From Pseudoclavibacter terrae (GTDB lineage Bacteria; Actinomycetota; Actinomycetes; Actinomycetales; Microbacteriaceae): 64,000 nucleotides of DNA. The stretch lies in assembly GCF_008831075.1 (NCBI RefSeq), contig NZ_WBJX01000002.1, forward strand, positions 62,001-126,000. Reading direction: 5' to 3'. This document shows positions 8,799 through 17,956 of the stretch, piece after piece; the first letter of the stretch is position 1; the number at the start of each line of letters is the position of its first letter. The position numbers and the translations under genes were made by a program. The notes beneath the pieces are model-generated. The model was not told the DNA's origin, did no database searches, and saw only the letters and a program-made list of their open reading frames with translations.

Positions 8799-10528
8799 GG
8801 CAGCTCCACTCGTACTTCCGTTCCCGACCCGACCGGGGAGATCAACGCGAAGGACCCGCCGAGGGTGTCGATGCGGTCGACGAGCCCCTTCAGGCCGGAG
8901 CCGCCCTCGAGGCGCGCGCCGCCGCGTCCGTCGTCCCGCACCGAGACGCTCAGCAGGCTTCCCGTCTGCGTGATGCGCACCTCCACCGAGCGCGCGTCCG
9001 AGTGTTTGACGGCGTTCGTGAGGGCTTCGGCGACGATGAGGTACGCCGACTGCGAGGTGGCGGAGGGCAGAGCGGCATCGTCGGCGTCGCTCACGAGCCG
9101 CGCCGGGATCTCGAGGCGATCGATGAGGTCCTCGGCGGCCGCGGTCAGCCCGCGTTCCACGAGCGCCGACGGCAGCACGGCGTGCACGAGGCTGCGCAGG
9201 TCGGCGGCGGCGACGTCGATGCGGTGCCGCAAGGCGGTCGCCTCGGTCACGGTCGACGGATGCGCGTCGGATGAGTTCGCGATCTGCTGCGCCTCGAGGG
9301 CGAGCAGCACGAGCTGCACCTGCAGCCCGTCGTGGAGGTCCCGGGCGATGCGGCCGCGCTCGCGGTCGGCGGTCTCGACGATGCGGAGCCTCGACTGCTG
9401 CAGCGCTTCGTTGCTGGCGAGGAGCGCCGCCGTAAGGCGTTCGCGGTCGAGTGCGATGGCGAGCACGCGACCGGCACGCCGTACGCTCTCCGCGTCGGCG
9501 ATCATCCGCCCGTCGTAGCTGATGGCACCGACCAGTCGGGACTCGACGTGCACCTCCTGCCAGCGGCGCGGCTCGGACTGGGCGCGCACATCCACGTCGA
9601 GTCCTTCCTCGTCGACGAACGCCTGCCGGTCGTCGGCCCAGTACGCGACTCGCAGCGAGTCGTCGCCGAGCGAGCGGGCGAGGGCTGCGCCGACGACGGT
9701 GCGCGCGGATCCGGCGAGGCTGAGCCAGGCGCTGAGTGCCTCCGCCTCCACGGTCTGCGAGTAGCCGCCGATGAGCACGCCGAGGAGGAAGGCGATGGGG
9801 AGGCCCGCGATGACGACCAGCTGGATGGAGCCGATCACCTCGCCGGGAGTGCCGAGGAGGCGCAGCACGTTCGCGGAGAGGGGGATGCTCAGCACGGCCA
9901 GGATGCCGTACAGGTACAAGGGGAGCAGCACCCGCAGGTTCTTGGGGTCGGCCGAGCGGAGCCTGCGGATGAGCAGCGCGGCGGTGACGCCCATGACGGC
10001 GAGCCCGACGGCCGCCTGCACCCAGACGGCGATGACGTGCGAGGCGGAGTCAGGAGGCAGGACGTAGAGGGGGATCTGCAGGAGCAGCGTCACGCCGTAC
10101 CCGACGCTCACGGTGACGACCGACAGGCGCCCCTGCAGCCGCCCGGAGGGGAAGGCGTGCAGCAGGTGCACGGTGACGGACAGGATCATGGTGGCGAAGA
10201 CGGCGCTGAGCTCCGTGAGCACTGGCAGGGCGAGGTTGCCGACCCCGCCGAGGAACATGGCGATCGCGCCGACGAGCAGCAGCCCGCCGACCATGCTCAG
10301 GGGGCGCCGCCACCAGGCGATGATGCCGGCGGCAGTCCAGACGAAGAACACGCTGGTGAAGGCCGCCGGAACCCAGAACGGGACGGGTGCGGTGACGCCG
10401 ACGGCGAGCTGCATGCCGCCGAGGGCGAGCGCGAGCACGGCGATGAGCAGCAGGGCTGGCCGGAGGGCGTCGCCTCGCGTCGCACGGAGGGGGACACGTG
10501 CTGCTCGGGCATCGGTGGATCGGGTCAC
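8786..10528 (-). CDS. Sensor histidine kinase, NarL/LiaS-type (HisKA_3)
   Basis: 580 aa, with a GTG start at 10528. The N-terminal half has about eight hydrophobic helices (20-260). A dimerisation/phosphoacceptor helix follows with the HisKA_3 motif RERGRIARDLHDGLQ (His about 395), then a HATPase_c domain with N-box EALTNAVKHS and G-boxes DDGRGG and GSGLKGL. It autophosphorylates and transfers to the downstream-encoded regulator. The large membrane sensor suggests detection of a membrane-soluble or envelope signal. Confidence 0.92.
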   Translation of the reverse strand: MTRSTDARAARVPLRATRGDALRPALLLIAVLALALGGMQLAVGVTAPVPFWVPAAFTSVFFVWTAAGIIAWWRRPLSMVGGLLLVGAIAMFLGGVGNLALPVLTELSAVFATMILSVTVHLLHAFPSGRLQGRLSVVTVSVGYGVTLLLQIPLYVLPPDSASHVIAVWVQAAVGLAVMGVTAALLIRRLRSADPKNLRVLLPLYLYGILAVLSIPLSANVLRLLGTPGEVIGSIQLVVIAGLPIAFLLGVLIGGYSQTVEAEALSAWLSLAGSARTVVGAALARSLGDDSLRVAYWADDRQAFVDEEGLDVDVRAQSEPRRWQEVHVESRLVGAISYDGRMIADAESVRRAGRVLAIALDRERLTAALLASNEALQQSRLRIVETADRERGRIARDLHDGLQVQLVLLALEAQQIANSSDAHPSTVTEATALRHRIDVAAADLRSLVHAVLPSALVERGLTAAAEDLIDRLEIPARLVSDADDAALPSATSQSAYLIVAEALTNAVKHSDARSVEVRITQTGSLLSVSVRDDGRGGARLEGGSGLKGLVDRIDTLGGSFALISPVGSGTEVRVELPCES

Positions 10529-10689
10529 GTCGAGGTCACCTCAGCTCAAGCCAAGTGAAACAGGGGTGCGCCACGCGAAGGCTGGACTCGCGGGGTGCGG
10601 TGCTGCGCGCTGGGGGAGCGTGGACCGAAGCCTATCCCGGCCCGCCAGCTCGCGCCGAGTGAACTCTGACCCCGGGTGATGAACGGGGA

Positions 10690-12198
10690 TTATTCGACGT
10701 AGTCGAGGGCGATCACGAGTTCGGCACGCACGCGGGCGTCGTCGAGGTCGAGCCCCAGCAGTCCTCGGAGCTGGTCGATGCCGCGGCGCACGCTGTTGCG
10801 GTGGATCCCGAGCTCGCGGCCGGTCGCGTCCCAGTGGCCGTTGGCGTGCAGCCAGGCTCGGAGCAGCGCGAGCTTCGCGTCCCGCGCGTCGGCGTCGAGG
10901 GCGAGCAGCGGTTCGAGGCGCCGGTCGGCGAGCGCCCGGCCTGAGGCTGTGCCGATGAACGAGTGCACGGGGGCGAGGTCGGCGCCGACGCGCACCACTC
11001 CGCCGTCTTCGCGCGCGCGACGCTCAAGGGCGCGGACTTCGGCGGCGGATGCGCGCAGCTGCTCGGGTGCGACGGGCCTGCCGACGACGAAGCTCCAGCC
11101 TTCGTCGACGAGCGACGAGAGCCGTCGTTCGGTGACGTCGAGGCGCGTGATGAGGGTGACCGTGGCGTGCTCGGCGGAGATCGTGACGAGCTTCGTGTCG
11201 AAGAGGCTCCGCCAGCGGTGCAGCTCGCTGGTGCCCTTCCCGGCGGAGGGTGCGCAGGCGACGACGACCCGAAGCGTCCGGGCGCGCGCGTCGCCGCCTG
11301 CGGCCTGCGCGAGCAGCTCGCGCCAGAGCTCGCCGTCCTGGCCGACGTTCGAGCGCGCGAAGACGTCGCCCTCTTCGAGGAGCAGCGGCACGAGCAGCTG
11401 CCCTGGCGCGACGCTGCCGGAGGTGCGCTGTCGGGCGATGAGCTCGAGCATGCCGTGGGCCGTCGTGAGGAACGCGTGCGCTGTCGAGCCGGCCGGGGGA
11501 GCAGCCTCGACGAGCAGGGTGCCGAGGGAGGCGCCGCCAAGGCTGCGCAGCGGGTAGATGGCGTGACCGCTCTTGGTCGGGTCGGCGGCCTCGGCCAGAG
11601 CGCCCAGCACGGGAGCCGGCGGCACCTGCCCCGCCCTGGCGCGCACGGTCCCGCCCTGGCCGACGACCGCGGCCCACGAGTGGAGGCGCTCCGCGAGGGC
11701 CGCCGCGACGGCGGTCTCGGGCTGGTCGGCGGATGCGGCGCGCAGGAGCCTGCGGGTGGCGTCGGCGAGCGTGCGCAGCGCATCCACTCGCCGCAGCTCC
11801 GTCATCTCGGCGAAGGTGCGGGTGACGGAGACGAACGGGGTGTCGTTGGGCACCATGACGAGTGTGAGCTGCCGGGCAGTGCAGGCGTCGACGAGTGCCG
11901 TGGGGACGGACGTGAAGACGGGGCCGATGCCGATGCCAAGGGCGACGACGCCGGTCTGCACGGCCCGGTCGACGTACGTTGCGAGCTCCTCGTCACCCAG
12001 GCCGCGCAGGCCCACGCCGGCGGTCAGCAGGAACTCGCCGCCGAGCAGGTACGGGGTCGGGTCGGGGAGGTCGCTGGAGGCGACCCAGCGGATGCTCGTG
12101 TCGAGGGTTCCGTCGACGACCGCCTCGAGGTGCAGCTCGGGGCGTGCAAGCAGCTGGGCGATCGTGATCTGGCCGTGCGGTGACGAGGGTGATGGCAT
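10690..12198 (-). CDS. PucR-family transcriptional regulator
   Basis: 502 aa, starting ATG at 12198. The N-terminal PucR (purine catabolism regulator) domain begins ITIAQLLARPELHLEAVVDG. The C terminus holds the PucR-type helix-turn-helix around LLRAWLHANGHWDATGRELGIHRNSVR. Such proteins control catabolism of nitrogen compounds in response to ligands. It is divergent from the permease/monooxygenase/glutaminase operon starting at 12333, with 134 bases between, and is its likely regulator. Confidence 0.88.
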   Translation of the reverse strand: MPSPSSPHGQITIAQLLARPELHLEAVVDGTLDTSIRWVASSDLPDPTPYLLGGEFLLTAGVGLRGLGDEELATYVDRAVQTGVVALGIGIGPVFTSVPTALVDACTARQLTLVMVPNDTPFVSVTRTFAEMTELRRVDALRTLADATRRLLRAASADQPETAVAAALAERLHSWAAVVGQGGTVRARAGQVPPAPVLGALAEAADPTKSGHAIYPLRSLGGASLGTLLVEAAPPAGSTAHAFLTTAHGMLELIARQRTSGSVAPGQLLVPLLLEEGDVFARSNVGQDGELWRELLAQAAGGDARARTLRVVVACAPSAGKGTSELHRWRSLFDTKLVTISAEHATVTLITRLDVTERRLSSLVDEGWSFVVGRPVAPEQLRASAAEVRALERRAREDGGVVRVGADLAPVHSFIGTASGRALADRRLEPLLALDADARDAKLALLRAWLHANGHWDATGRELGIHRNSVRRGIDQLRGLLGLDLDDARVRAELVIALDYVE

Positions 12199-12332
12199 GC
12201 GAGCCTCCGTGCATTCTGTCGCATCTTCGCGACGAACCGAGCATATCGCCCGTGTCTGCGCTGCGCGGTGCGACCATACGATGGCCACGCTCAACAGAGC
12301 TGATCGATCCCTGATCAAGAACGGAACCGTCA

Positions 12333-13841
12333 ATGGCGACATCACCCACCACGACCGGCAGGTCCCGCACGCCGCTCGGCGCGCAGCTTCTGCGACGCAA
12401 GCCGCTGGAGCAGCTCACCGACGAGTCGCTGACCGAGTCTGGCGAGGGCGGCCTGAAGCGCACGCTCGGCATGTGGCAGCTGACGATGATCAGCGTCGGG
12501 GCGACGCTCGGCACGGGCATCTTCGTGATCCTCGGCACCGCGGTCCCGCTGGCCGGTCCCGCCGTGTGGATCGCGTTCGCGGTCGCCGGACTCGCCGCGC
12601 TCCTCTCCGCCCTCTCCTACGCGGAGATGGCGAGCTCCGTTCCCGTCTCCGGCTCGAGCTACTCCTACTCGTACGCGACGATGGGCGAAGGTGTCGCCTG
12701 GGTCTGCGGGTGGTGCCTCGTGCTCGAGTACGGCGTCTCTGTCGCGGCCGTCGCCGTCGGCGCTGGCCAGTACGTCAACGAGACCCTCGGCGTCTTCGGC
12801 CTCGCTCTGCCGCCGGCCCTCGCGAACCCGATCGGCCTCGACGGCGGCTTCTTCAACCTGCCAGCCGCGGCCCTCGTGATCGTCGCGATGCTGCTGCTCG
12901 TGCGCGGTGCGAAGGAGAGCGCCTGGGTCAACACGGTCATGGTCGCGATCAAGGTCATCGTGCTGCTCATCTTCGTGTTCATCGCCTTCACGGCGTTCAC
13001 GACGCAGAACTTCGAGCCGCTCGCCCCCATGGGCGCGGCCGGCGTCGCGGCCGCCTCGAGCCGCCTCTTCTTCTCGTACATCGGCTTCGACGCCGCCTCC
13101 ACGGCGGGCGACGAGGCGAAGAACCCGCAGAAGGACCTGCCGCGCGCGATCATCCTGTCGATGGTCATCGTCACGGTCGTCTACATCCTCGTCGCGGTCG
13201 CCGCCATCGGCGCGCTCCCGTGGACCGAGTTCAACGACGGCGAGGCCGCGTTCGTGCGCATCCTCACGGACATCACGGGCCAGCCGGCGCTCGCGCTCAT
13301 GTTCTCGGTGGGCGCCGTCATCGCCATCGCGAGCGTCGTGCTGACCGTCTACTACGGGCAGACGCGCATCCTGTTCCGCATGTCGCGCGACGGCATGGTG
13401 CCGAAGATCTTCGGCCGCGTGCGCCCCTCGACGGGCACTCCGGTCGCTGGCACGGTCATCGTCGGCACGATCATCGCGATCGTGGCCGCGTTCATCCCGC
13501 TCGGCGAGCTGGCGGATGCGACGAGCATCGGCACCCTGTTCGCGTTCGCGCTCGTGAACCTCTCGGTCATCTACCTGCGCCGCGCCCGCCCCGAGCTGCC
13601 GCGCAGCTACAAGGTGCCGTTCTTCCCCGTCGTTCCCATCCTCGGCATCGTCATGTGCCTCGGCCTCATGGTCACGCTCGGCGGCACCACGTGGATGGTG
13701 TTCGGTCTGTGGATGGTCGTGGGCGTCGCCCTGTACTTCGCGTACGGTCGGAAGCACTCCATCGTCGGCGCCATGAGCGAGAACGACTACGTCAACGCGG
13801 CAACGGCCGCGACCCCCGTCATCATGAAGGAGCACAAGTGA
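12333..13841 (+). CDS. APC-superfamily amino acid permease
   Basis: 502 aa with about twelve transmembrane helices. The family signature at helix 1 is GATLGTGIFVILG, and later PQKDLPRAI follows helix 6, as in cationic amino acid transporter (CAT)-type permeases. It should import an amino acid by proton symport. It overlaps the monooxygenase-like gene by GTGA at 13838-13841 and opens a four-gene operon controlled from the divergent region shared with pucR. Confidence 0.9.
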   Translation: MATSPTTTGRSRTPLGAQLLRRKPLEQLTDESLTESGEGGLKRTLGMWQLTMISVGATLGTGIFVILGTAVPLAGPAVWIAFAVAGLAALLSALSYAEMASSVPVSGSSYSYSYATMGEGVAWVCGWCLVLEYGVSVAAVAVGAGQYVNETLGVFGLALPPALANPIGLDGGFFNLPAAALVIVAMLLLVRGAKESAWVNTVMVAIKVIVLLIFVFIAFTAFTTQNFEPLAPMGAAGVAAASSRLFFSYIGFDAASTAGDEAKNPQKDLPRAIILSMVIVTVVYILVAVAAIGALPWTEFNDGEAAFVRILTDITGQPALALMFSVGAVIAIASVVLTVYYGQTRILFRMSRDGMVPKIFGRVRPSTGTPVAGTVIVGTIIAIVAAFIPLGELADATSIGTLFAFALVNLSVIYLRRARPELPRSYKVPFFPVVPILGIVMCLGLMVTLGGTTWMVFGLWMVVGVALYFAYGRKHSIVGAMSENDYVNAATAATPVIMKEHK

Positions 13842-15550
13842 CCATCGCGACCCCGATGCCGAGCGGCCCCCAGCGGGCGGAAGGCTCATCCACGCCGCAG
13901 GACCCGCAGCCGGTGACCATGCTCAACCCGGACTTCCCGTTCAGCTACGACGAGTTCCTCGCGCACCCGGCGGGCCTCGGGTCGGTGCCGGAGCACCGCC
14001 GCGGCACCGAGGTGGCCGTGGTCGGCGCCGGCGTCGCAGGTGTCGTCGCCGCCTACGAGCTCATGAAGATGGGCCTCAAGCCCGTCATCTTCGAGGCCGA
14101 CAGCATCGGTGGACGCCTGAAGACGCGGTCGTTCGACGCCGCTCCGAGCGTCATCGCCGACCTGGGCGGGATGCGCTTCCCCGAGTCGGGGCGCGCGTTC
14201 TACCACTACGTGGACCTGCTCGGGCTCGAGACGCAGGCGTTCCCGAACCCGCTCGCGGAGGTGACCCCGTCGACCGTCATCGAGCTCGCCGGCACCTCGT
14301 TCTACGCGGAGACTCCCGCCGATCTGCCACCGTTCTTCACGGAGGTGGCCGAGGCGTGGAAGCGCGCGCTCACGGAGGAGGCTGACCTGGTTCGCATCCA
14401 GGACGCCATCCGGGCGCGCGACACCGAGACCCTGAAGGCCGCCTGGAACGAGCTGGTGGGGAAGTTCGACAACCGCTCGTTCTACGGTTTCGTGGCAGAG
14501 AGCGCGGCCTTCAGGGATCTCAGCTTCGAGCACATCGAGGCCTTCGGGCAGGTGGGCTTCGGCACGGGCGGGTGGGACACCGACTTCGGCAACTCGATCC
14601 TCGAGATCCTGCGGGTCGTGTTCACGAACGCCGACGACGCGCACCGCCGCATCGTGGGCGGGGCGCAGAAGCTGCCCGTCGACCTGTGGCACCACGAGCC
14701 GAGCGAGCTCGAGCACTGGCCGGAGGGAACGAGCCTCGCGAGCCTCCACGGCGGCGTGCCTCGCGGCGCGGTCGCGGCGATCAGGCGCGGCGCGAACGGC
14801 GGGGTCAGCATCACGGAGAAGTGGGGGCGCACGCAGGAGTTCGCGTCCGCCATCGTGACGTGCCAGTCGTGGCTGCTCTCGGCCCGCATCGACACCGACG
14901 AGGCGCTCTTCACGCCCGAGATGTGGACGGCCATCGAGAAGAGCCACTACATGCTCTCGTCGAAGACGTTCGTCATGGTCGACCGCCCGTTCTGGCGCGA
15001 CCTCGACCCGGCGACGGGGAAGCCGGTCATGAGCATGACCCTCACCGACCGCCTGCCGCGGGCCACCTACCTGATCGACGAGGGGCCGGACAAGCCCGCC
15101 GTCATCCTCCTCTCCTACACGTGGAACGACGACGCCCTCAAGTGGCTGGCGCTCGACGCGTCGGAGCGCACGCGGCTCATGCTGCACTCGCTCGACAAGA
15201 TCTACCCGGGCCTCGACATCGGCGCGCACATCGTTGGCGAGCCGATCACCGTGTCGTGGGAGGCCGACCCCAACTACATGGGCGCCTTCAAGAACAACCT
15301 GCCGGGCCACTACCGGTACCAGGAGCGCCTCTTCGGGCACTTCGTGCAGGACGAGCTCGTCGCCGAGCAGCGGGGCATCTTCCTCGCGGGCGACGACATC
15401 TCCTTCACGGCGGGCTGGGCGGAGGGCGCCGTCACGACGGCCCTCAACGCCGTGTGGGGCGTCGCGAAGCACCTGGGTGGCGCATCCGCTGCCGAGAACC
15501 CTGGACCGGGGGACGTGTGGTCGGAGCTTGCTCCGGTGCGCCTCGACTAG
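13838..15550 (+). CDS. FAD-dependent L-amino-acid 2-monooxygenase/oxidase (tryptophan monooxygenase-like)
   Basis: 570 aa, GTG start coupled to the permease stop. It has a Rossmann FAD motif VVGAGVAGVVAAYELMKMG (about 61-79), the GG motif IGGRLKTRSF (about 90), the GGMRFP substrate loop (about 110-115) typical of Trp/Lys/Phe 2-monooxygenases, and a C-terminal FAD contact AGDDISFTAGWAEGAV. These enzymes turn an L-amino acid plus O2 into the amide and CO2, or a 2-oxo acid. Its place between a permease and two glutaminases points to amino-acid catabolism. The substrate is undetermined. Confidence 0.87.
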   Translation: MTIATPMPSGPQRAEGSSTPQDPQPVTMLNPDFPFSYDEFLAHPAGLGSVPEHRRGTEVAVVGAGVAGVVAAYELMKMGLKPVIFEADSIGGRLKTRSFDAAPSVIADLGGMRFPESGRAFYHYVDLLGLETQAFPNPLAEVTPSTVIELAGTSFYAETPADLPPFFTEVAEAWKRALTEEADLVRIQDAIRARDTETLKAAWNELVGKFDNRSFYGFVAESAAFRDLSFEHIEAFGQVGFGTGGWDTDFGNSILEILRVVFTNADDAHRRIVGGAQKLPVDLWHHEPSELEHWPEGTSLASLHGGVPRGAVAAIRRGANGGVSITEKWGRTQEFASAIVTCQSWLLSARIDTDEALFTPEMWTAIEKSHYMLSSKTFVMVDRPFWRDLDPATGKPVMSMTLTDRLPRATYLIDEGPDKPAVILLSYTWNDDALKWLALDASERTRLMLHSLDKIYPGLDIGAHIVGEPITVSWEADPNYMGAFKNNLPGHYRYQERLFGHFVQDELVAEQRGIFLAGDDISFTAGWAEGAVTTALNAVWGVAKHLGGASAAENPGPGDVWSELAPVRLD

Positions 15551-15559
15551 CCTTCGCGT

Positions 15560-16606
15560 GTGACTGACACTGGGAACGGCTCCATAGACGCAACGCACAT
15601 GTTCGGTGACGAGCCGGAGATGGTGCACTCGAGCCGCTCGGCGATCTCGACGGGGCAGCTGCCCGACTCGGGCGACGTGAAGACGGCGATCGACGAGACG
15701 TACGAGCAGTTCTCGTCGGTCGACGACGGCGAGGTGCCCGACTACATTCCCGCGCTGGCGGATGCGGATCCCGACCTGTTCGGGATCTGCATCGTCTCGA
15801 CGGAGGGGCAGAGCTACAGTCGCGGCGACGCGGAGCTGCTGTTCACGATCCAGTCGATCTCGAAGGCGTTCGTGTTCGCGCTCGTGCGCGAGGAGGTCGG
15901 GCACACCAAGGCGCGCAAGATGGTGGGCGTCAACAACACGGGCCTGCCGTTCGACTCGGTCATGGCGATCGAGCTCAACGGCGGCCGCACCATGAACCCG
16001 CTCGTCAACGCGGGCGCCCTCGCCACGTCGGCCCTCGCGCCGGGGGAGACGTGGGAGGAGAAGTGGGACTTCATTAGCCGCGGCCTGTCCGCGTTCGCGG
16101 GGCGCGACCTCGAGATCGACGAGGACGCGTTCGAGTCGGAGCGCAAGAACAACATCCGCAACCAGGGCATCGCGCGCCTGCTGCAGAGCTACGGGCACAT
16201 CACCCTCGACCCGCACGAGGTGACGGAGCTGTACACGCGCCAGTGCGCGCTGCTCGTCAGCACGGAGGACCTCGCCGTCATGGGGGCGACGCTCGCCGAC
16301 GGCGGGCGGAACCCGAAGACGGGGGAGCAGGTCATCGGGCAGGGGGCGTCCCGGGATGCGCTCGCCGTCATGGCCGCGAACGGGCTGTACGAGGCGAGCG
16401 GCGAATGGCTGTACGAGATCGGGATGCCCGCGAAGAGCGGCGTCTCGGGCGGGCTCGTGACGATCGCACCGGGCAAGGGCGGGTTCGCGAGCTACTCGCC
16501 GCGCCTCGACGACGCCGGCAACAGCGTGCGCGGCATCAAGGCGGCCAGACACCTGTCGAACGAGCTCGGCATGAACCTCTTCGCGTCCGGCACCGTTCAA
16601 GACTAG
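15560..16606 (+). CDS. glsA: Glutaminase (first of two tandem copies)
   Basis: 348 aa, GTG start 9 bases after the monooxygenase-like gene. It has the full serine-dependent glutaminase pattern: IQSISKAF (SxxK nucleophile), VNNTGLPFDS, ELNGGRTMNPLVNAGAL, and the late KSGVSGGLVTIAPGKGG. It hydrolyses glutamine to glutamate and ammonia, or in this context possibly another primary amide. Length is slightly above the usual 310 because of an N-terminal extension. A close paralogue follows after 10 bases. Confidence 0.95.
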   Translation: MTDTGNGSIDATHMFGDEPEMVHSSRSAISTGQLPDSGDVKTAIDETYEQFSSVDDGEVPDYIPALADADPDLFGICIVSTEGQSYSRGDAELLFTIQSISKAFVFALVREEVGHTKARKMVGVNNTGLPFDSVMAIELNGGRTMNPLVNAGALATSALAPGETWEEKWDFISRGLSAFAGRDLEIDEDAFESERKNNIRNQGIARLLQSYGHITLDPHEVTELYTRQCALLVSTEDLAVMGATLADGGRNPKTGEQVIGQGASRDALAVMAANGLYEASGEWLYEIGMPAKSGVSGGLVTIAPGKGGFASYSPRLDDAGNSVRGIKAARHLSNELGMNLFASGTVQD

Positions 16607-16616
16607 GTTCGTCCAT

Positions 16617-17696
16617 GTGACGACTCTCCCCGAACAGGCGCTTCCCGAGCGGGCCGCTGACGCCCCGCGCTCGACGCTGCTCGAGCATCCGACCGAGTTC
16701 CCGCACGAACCCGACCTGGTGGCCCCGGACAGTCGGGTCGTGTCGACGGGTAACCTCCCGGACCAGGCGCGGGTGCGCGAGATGCTGTCCGAGACGTACG
16801 AGCGGTACCGCGACGTGCAGGACGGGCGGGTTGCCGACTACATTCCGGCGCTCGCGGAGGCTGATTCCGGCTGGTTCGGGTTGAGCCTCACCTCGGCGAC
16901 GGGGCACCGCTTCTCGTTCGGGGATGCGCAGCTGCCGTTCTCGATCCAGTCGATCTCGAAGGCGTTCGTGTACGCGCTGGTCGTGCAGGAGCTCGGCCAC
17001 GTGGAGGTGCGGGAGCGTATCGGCGTGAACAACACTGGGCTGCCGTTCAATTCGGTGATGGCGATCGAGCTGAACGGCGGGCGCACCATGAACCCGCTCG
17101 TGAACGCGGGTGCCCTGGCGACGACGTCGCTCGTGCCCGGCACGACGTGGGATGAGAAGTGGGACTTCATCCACGCCGGCCTGTCGAAGTTCGCGGGTCA
17201 CGAGCTGGAGATCGACGAGCGCGTGTACGAGTCCGAGATGGAGACGAACACCCGCAACCGGGGCATCGCGAGGCTGCTGGAGAGCTACGGGCACATCTCG
17301 CTCGACCCGATGCAGGTCACCGAGCTGTACACGCGCCAGTGCTCGCTGCTCGTCACCGCCGAGGACCTCGCGACCATGGGTGCGACCCTCGCCGACGGCG
17401 GCGACTGCCCCATCACGGGCATCGATGTCGTCGACCCGTCCGTGAGCCGCGACGTGCTGTCCGTCATGGCCACCAACGGCATGTACGAGGCGAGCGGCGA
17501 CTGGCTGTTCGAGGTGGGCATGCCCGGCAAGAGCGGTGTGTCAGGCGGCATCGTGACGATCGCGCCGGGCAAGGGCTCGCTCGCGACGTTCTCCCCGCCG
17601 CTGGATGCGGCTGGCAACAGCGTGCGCGGCATCCGCGCCACGAGGCACCTGTCGAACAAGCTCGGGCTGAACCTCTTCGCGTCGACCGTGCAGTAG
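16617..17696 (+). CDS. glsA: Glutaminase (second tandem copy)
   Basis: 359 aa, GTG start. It has the same motif set as the gene before it: IQSISKAF, NNTGLPFNSVMAIELNGG, KSGVSGGIVTIAPGKG. The two proteins align over their whole length apart from the N-terminal 30 residues, so a tandem duplication is likely. All catalytic residues are retained, which argues for specialisation rather than decay. It is the last gene of the operon. Confidence 0.95.
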   Translation: MTTLPEQALPERAADAPRSTLLEHPTEFPHEPDLVAPDSRVVSTGNLPDQARVREMLSETYERYRDVQDGRVADYIPALAEADSGWFGLSLTSATGHRFSFGDAQLPFSIQSISKAFVYALVVQELGHVEVRERIGVNNTGLPFNSVMAIELNGGRTMNPLVNAGALATTSLVPGTTWDEKWDFIHAGLSKFAGHELEIDERVYESEMETNTRNRGIARLLESYGHISLDPMQVTELYTRQCSLLVTAEDLATMGATLADGGDCPITGIDVVDPSVSRDVLSVMATNGMYEASGDWLFEVGMPGKSGVSGGIVTIAPGKGSLATFSPPLDAAGNSVRGIRATRHLSNKLGLNLFASTVQ

Positions 17697-17706
17697 GGGC
17701 GCGGTG

Positions 17707-17832
17707 TCACTCGTTGCGGTCGCGCCGCAGCGACGGGGCGAAGATGACGACGAGCAGCAGCATCGCGCCGGCGGTGAGCCACGGGCCGCCGGTGACCACG
17801 CCTTGCTGCGGGCGGCCGTTGTGGCAACGCAT
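17707..17832 (-). CDS. Possible small single-pass membrane protein
   Basis: 41 aa if it begins at the ATG at 17832. One hydrophobic helix (about residues 18-33) is followed by the basic end SLRRDRNE. It is convergent to the glutaminase operon and ends 10 bases beyond it. No family is recognised and coding status is uncertain. Confidence 0.3.
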   Translation of the reverse strand: MRCHNGRPQQGVVTGGPWLTAGAMLLLVVIFAPSLRRDRNE

Positions 17833-17956
17833 GAATGTGGGTCCGACTCGCTGCTGCGAAGAAGTGTCGCCAGTCTGGTGAGCGCTGCCAGGCAACGAGC
17901 CCTTTTCGGCGACCGAGAGCGGCACTATCGCTGGCAGCGATGGCGCGCCGCGCGGC

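Noticed and set aside
13886-16600. 904-codon minus-strand frame
   Set aside because: It is antisense to the monooxygenase and glutaminase genes, which have full family motifs. The antisense product is low-complexity Arg/Val/Glu-rich.
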